Assembly: GCF_041821085.1 (NCBI RefSeq)
Contig: NZ_JBGUAZ010000009.1
Coordinates: forward strand, 31,578-95,577
DNA length: 64,000 bases
Reading direction: 5' to 3'
From: Natrinema sp. HArc-T2
GTDB taxonomy: Archaea > Halobacteriota > Halobacteria > Halobacteriales > Natrialbaceae
Positions 60,921-64,000 of the stretch are shown here, in pieces (positions within the stretch are counted from its first letter, which is position 1; every line of letters begins with the position of its first letter). A program made the position numbers and the translations under genes. The notes under the pieces are model-generated. The model did not search any database, was not told the DNA's origin, and saw only the letters and a program-made list of their open reading frames with translations.

Positions 60921-61385
60921 ATGACTACTGAGCGACAGCACCCACGAGACCGTGGAATTGATCGGACACCAACTCACCGGCACCCCTCCAAGCAACCCTG
61001 GGCTGGCCTCAAGTTACGCGTTCCGAACGACCGAAGTCGGGAGTCACTCATCTCATTCGTTGAGTGTGCTCTCGTCGAACTCACGCATGCAGACGTCGGT
61101 GCCGAGTATCGATCGTCGAACATTTGGGGAGTTAAACTGACGCAGTACATCGCTGCCGATACGGTTGGCGAGAGATTCAAGAAGCGCCATTATGACGAAC
61201 GGCTCGGCTGGCACGAACAGACGATGTCCCAGCAGGACGTGCGTGATGAACTACTCAACCGCCTCGAACGGCCCGCGTCACTGGCGACGAACCAGAGTCA
61301 TTCCTATCCTGTTGAAGAACCAGATACGTTCAGGGTGAAGCCGACGTGGCAACTTCGAATGGGTCGACGGCCCAGCAAGAGGTAA
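60921..61385 (+). CDS. Unknown basic protein
   Basis: A 154-aa protein rich in Arg and His, soluble (ERQHPRDRGIDRTPTHRHPS at the start; NRLERPASLATNQSHSYPVE near the end). The middle (LISFVECALVELTHADVG) may be helical. Basic composition is unusual for a haloarchaeal protein and fits nucleic-acid binding. It follows the 45-aa gene region on the opposite strand. I do not recognise it, and it may be a fragment of a mobile-element gene. Confidence 0.4.
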   Translation: MTTERQHPRDRGIDRTPTHRHPSKQPWAGLKLRVPNDRSRESLISFVECALVELTHADVGAEYRSSNIWGVKLTQYIAADTVGERFKKRHYDERLGWHEQTMSQQDVRDELLNRLERPASLATNQSHSYPVEEPDTFRVKPTWQLRMGRRPSKR

Positions 61386-61670
61386 TCACGAGCCGTCGGT
61401 ACTCCAGCCTGTTGTTGAATATCGGTCACTGACTCCAGTTCCTATCTTCTAAACTCTATTGAATTTATTAGATCCTGGTATATTTGGCACCGTCCGCGGT
61501 AAGTACAGAGGATGCATGCAGCAAAAGCCAGTGGTCGTTTCAGGTGATGAAGTGTGAGCTGAGCCGTTACGACGAGTGGTATCTAGCCGGGCCTGAGAAG
61601 TGATCAGACCCAGAATCGACCTTCGAGATACTCGCTTCGGTCGGGCGAAACCAACAGGCGACACGCAGAG

Positions 61671-62480
61671 TCAGCGGTGCTCGGAGGCATGGACGGGCGC
61701 CTCGGGTACTTCGATTTCTTCGCTGGCGAAGGCGGCCAGCGAGCGCTCTGTCACGTCCGAGGCGAACGCGAACTCGTCGCGCAGGTCGGCCACGTAAGCC
61801 TTGCCGCGAATCGTCCGATAGTAGGACTCGTCCTCGACTAGGACCGTGAACGAGTGGTCATCGTCGACGTAGACGTACTTCGAGGTCACCATGGCTTCCC
61901 TGACGATCGCACTCGCTCTATCGACGTCGGCAGCGGCGGTGACCGCGAGTTCGACGACGACCATCATCTGCGGGGTGCCGTCGTTGGCGTTCGAGACGTT
62001 CGAAGTGAACATCGTTCCGTTCGGGATACTAACGGCGCTGTCGTCGGGCGTCCTCAGCGTTGTCGCCCGAAGGTCGATGTCGGTTACCTCGCCGTAGTCG
62101 TCGTCGATGGCGATCTTGTCGCCGACCTGATAGGGACGCTCGGTGACGAGCACCAGCCCACCGACTATCGCCGCGAAGAGGTCCTTCAGGCCGAGCCCCA
62201 GAGCCGCCCCGAACAGTCCCGACACTGCGAGCAACTGTGCGGCCGATAGTTGAAGCAACGGTCCCAGGATCAGATACGCCGCGGTTCCGTAGATGAGAAC
62301 CCGCGCGACCGGAATGAAAATCTTGATCGTAACCCCCCGACGGGGAATGCGCTCGACGGCCGCCGTGAGCACGAACCTGACTACCTTGGTTGCCAGGTAC
62401 GCAGCTACGAGCACGCCCACCATTCTCGTGAGTGTCTCCTGGGCTACCCCCAGGTCTACCAGCGTCTGGAGCACGGTCAC
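61671..62480 (-). CDS. mscS: MscS-type mechanosensitive channel
   Basis: A 269-aa channel of the MscS family. Three helices lie in the first 100 residues. The pore helix TM3 is followed by the family mark LFGAALGLGLKDLFAAIVGG (about 90-109), then the beta domain with PYQVGDKIAIDDDYGEVTDI. It opens under membrane tension and releases ions, protecting the cell on hypo-osmotic shock. Its ATG overlaps the stop of the upstream AAA-like gene by four bases, so the two are coupled. Confidence 0.9.
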   Translation of the reverse strand: MTVLQTLVDLGVAQETLTRMVGVLVAAYLATKVVRFVLTAAVERIPRRGVTIKIFIPVARVLIYGTAAYLILGPLLQLSAAQLLAVSGLFGAALGLGLKDLFAAIVGGLVLVTERPYQVGDKIAIDDDYGEVTDIDLRATTLRTPDDSAVSIPNGTMFTSNVSNANDGTPQMMVVVELAVTAAADVDRASAIVREAMVTSKYVYVDDDHSFTVLVEDESYYRTIRGKAYVADLRDEFAFASDVTERSLAAFASEEIEVPEAPVHASEHR

Positions 62481-63472
62481 AGTATCCGCCCCAGTTCGGT
62501 CGCCGGCGCGGCAGCCGGCACTGCCGCCGGTACCAGTTCCACGATATCGTCCTCGACCGTGACGAGGCCGTCGCGCGAGAGGCGTCCGAGAACCCGGTCG
62601 AGACCGTCAATAATGCCCGCGAGCTGTGCCCGGTTGACCCTCTCTTTCGCGAGCACGATCCGCAGACAGAACGCCTCCTCGCGGTCCAGATCCGGGTCGG
62701 ACGCGGGGACGGTCACGTCGCTCGGGCGCACCTTCGGCCCCTGTCGGGTCTCCCAGATCGCCGTGGCGACGCCGAGGTTCCCGTTTGAGACCGCAGCGAG
62801 GCGGCCGAACGTTACGTCCTTTGGATCCAGATTTCTCTCCGAAAACAGGTTCTTGACTGCAACTGGGCTCAGCATAGGAATCGGCACCGATACCGACCAG
62901 TCCCGCCAGCCAATCTCGTGGCGCGTCGTGATGACCAAGCCGCCCTGCTCGGGGTCGTCTGCGACGAACGCCGGCATCACGTCATACCGATCTAGCACGA
63001 GTTCCGCAATCCGTTCTGCGGGAAGGAGCTGGATCTCAACAGTGACGGGAAACTCCCGGTCGAGGGCCTGCACCGCCACGAGGTACTCCCACGCGTACCG
63101 GTTCCAGCTGGTCACCACTGTCGCATCGACGCTCGCTAGGTCGTCGAGAAACGCAGACAGCTCCTCGAAGCCGCCGATGCGACGCTCGTACAGGTGCTGG
63201 CAGTCCTCTATCACGACTGGCCCCCCGTTGATCCTCGCCCGGATCCGGTCGACCCCGTCGCCCGGGTCAAGGCTAACCCGGGTTGCGTCCAGATCCCGCA
63301 CAGCCCGGTCTAGGACGGATCCGCGTCCGGAGAAGGGATCGCCCACGACGGCAACTGGCCCGGCCTCCTCGCCCGAGAGAACGGCCTTGAACGCCTCGTG
63401 GTCGTCACCGAGGAGTGTGGGGACGTCGACGTCCGGCACCCGACGTCTCCTTTCGACGGCACCATGCTTCAT
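62477..63472 (-). CDS. AAA-like protein with degenerate Walker A, coupled to MscS
   Basis: A 331-aa soluble protein with a P-loop NTPase layout. The Walker A region reads VVGDPFSGRGSVLDR, with Arg-Gly where GK[ST] is expected, so ATP binding is doubtful. A Walker B-like strand is VVIEDCQHLYER. Sensor-like strand: TVVTSWNRYAWEYL. The C-terminal part (FCLRIVLAKERVNRAQLAGI, then LGRLSRDGLVTVEDDIVE) looks like a winged helix. The gene overlaps mscS by four bases, which suggests a regulator of the channel or of its expression. Family not recognised. Confidence 0.7.
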   Translation of the reverse strand: MKHGAVERRRRVPDVDVPTLLGDDHEAFKAVLSGEEAGPVAVVGDPFSGRGSVLDRAVRDLDATRVSLDPGDGVDRIRARINGGPVVIEDCQHLYERRIGGFEELSAFLDDLASVDATVVTSWNRYAWEYLVAVQALDREFPVTVEIQLLPAERIAELVLDRYDVMPAFVADDPEQGGLVITTRHEIGWRDWSVSVPIPMLSPVAVKNLFSERNLDPKDVTFGRLAAVSNGNLGVATAIWETRQGPKVRPSDVTVPASDPDLDREEAFCLRIVLAKERVNRAQLAGIIDGLDRVLGRLSRDGLVTVEDDIVELVPAAVPAAAPATELGRIL

Positions 63473-64000
63473 TATACCTATACCTTTGTGTCCAGCCGGT
63501 TGATAATACCGAATCAGGGTCGACCCCGTCAGATGGTTTTAAGCGCCCTCTCAATCCGTCTGGCTCGCGGCTCAACACGGATGTGAGACAATCATTCGGG
63601 TCACTGATTGTTAGTCCTACCCGGCTCATCAAGGACGTTAGCGATACCGCCGCTAAATACGTGCTCTGTATTCTGCTCTGTAGGATCACTAGACTGCGGC
63701 GACTTCGGAGCAATTGGAGCTGGTTAGTTACGATGTGATTTGGACGAATATTTCCCTGATGCTGATGGCTGGATGAACAGATTCCTGTAAAATCAAGAGA
63801 CTGCGGTGGATTCCAGATACGAGTCCAGTGGTTGACTGTTCTCCAACGAGAGTAGGCTACTCACAGCGTCGTCTAGCGATCCTACAGAGCACTGTATTCA
63901 CCTATGGAAATTCTGCTGGCTAAACAAACCACGTTTGCTAAGATAATTCTTCGGGCAACAAGGACTTGCTGTAGTTTTTGAACGTAGAATCGACAACCGA
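63473..64000. other. Right-end region, no gene seen
   Basis: The last 528 bases contain short frames only. Bases 63480-63550 are the probable promoter side of the AAA-like gene. Composition beyond 63700 is mixed and AT-leaning, with no RNA gene, repeat or convincing frame. A gene could start beyond the window edge. Confidence 0.5.

Overview
The window is haloarchaeal DNA. The proteins are strongly acidic, start sites are mostly leaderless with TATA-like boxes about 25-35 nt upstream, and the gene set is typical of Halobacteria: TFB, a Bat-type PAS/GAF/HTH_10 regulator, DUF7344 and HVO_A0114-type HTH proteins, haloarchaeal PhaC, several UspA proteins and an IS1341-type TnpB. A member of the Natrialbales is plausible, but that is inference. 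There are no ribosomal, tRNA or core metabolic genes. Together with a conjugation-like operon, a TnpB element and many decayed fragments, this points to a megaplasmid or a large accessory chromosomal region.

Layout. 0-12 kb holds membrane and stress functions: a PAP2 phosphatase (cut by the left edge), a flippase-like membrane protein, a PHA synthase with an unusual C-terminal extension, two UspA proteins, a P-type ATPase with a small coupled upstream gene, a CNNM/CBS transporter, a transposase remnant and a PiT phosphate transporter. 12-23 kb holds TFB, a YjdF-like membrane protein, a coiled-coil protein, the XPB helicase/Bax1 nuclease pair, a broken PemK/MazF-type toxin next to its HTH partner, a SWIM zinc-finger protein and an HVO_A0114-type HTH protein. 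23-35.3 kb is a potassium and cation island: two small membrane proteins, a CPA-type antiporter with an RCK tail, three TrkH, two TrkA, an AsnC-type HTH fused to an RCK_C domain, UspA, and two copies in opposite orientation of a TrkA-TrkH-small membrane protein cassette. 35.3-43 kb holds a TnpB element whose tnpB carries an amber codon, a 1151-aa Bat-like sensor/regulator, a DUF7344 protein and a PAS histidine kinase.

43.1-55.3 kb is one tightly packed, overlapping operon for a conjugation-like apparatus: a pilin-like membrane protein, a secreted surface protein, a Tat lipoprotein, a VirB6/TrbL-like membrane protein, a VirB4-type ATPase, an unknown 395-aa protein and a very large VirD4-like coupling ATPase. 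The coupling ATPase carries a candidate nuclease-like segment and a primase-type winged helix. Four copies of TGTCCAGGGTA separate it from a PrimPol/NrS-1-type replication protein. Downstream lie an HTH plus TumE-like toxin candidate pair and a lamin-tail/metallo-beta-lactamase lipoprotein with its DUF3006 partner. The right end has MscS with an overlapping degenerate AAA-like protein.

How it fits together: the Trk island, antiporter, P-type ATPase, CNNM, MscS and UspA genes look like ion and osmotic stress functions. The 43-60 kb block looks like transfer, replication and maintenance functions of a mobile element. No relaxase, integrase or partition gene was recognised.
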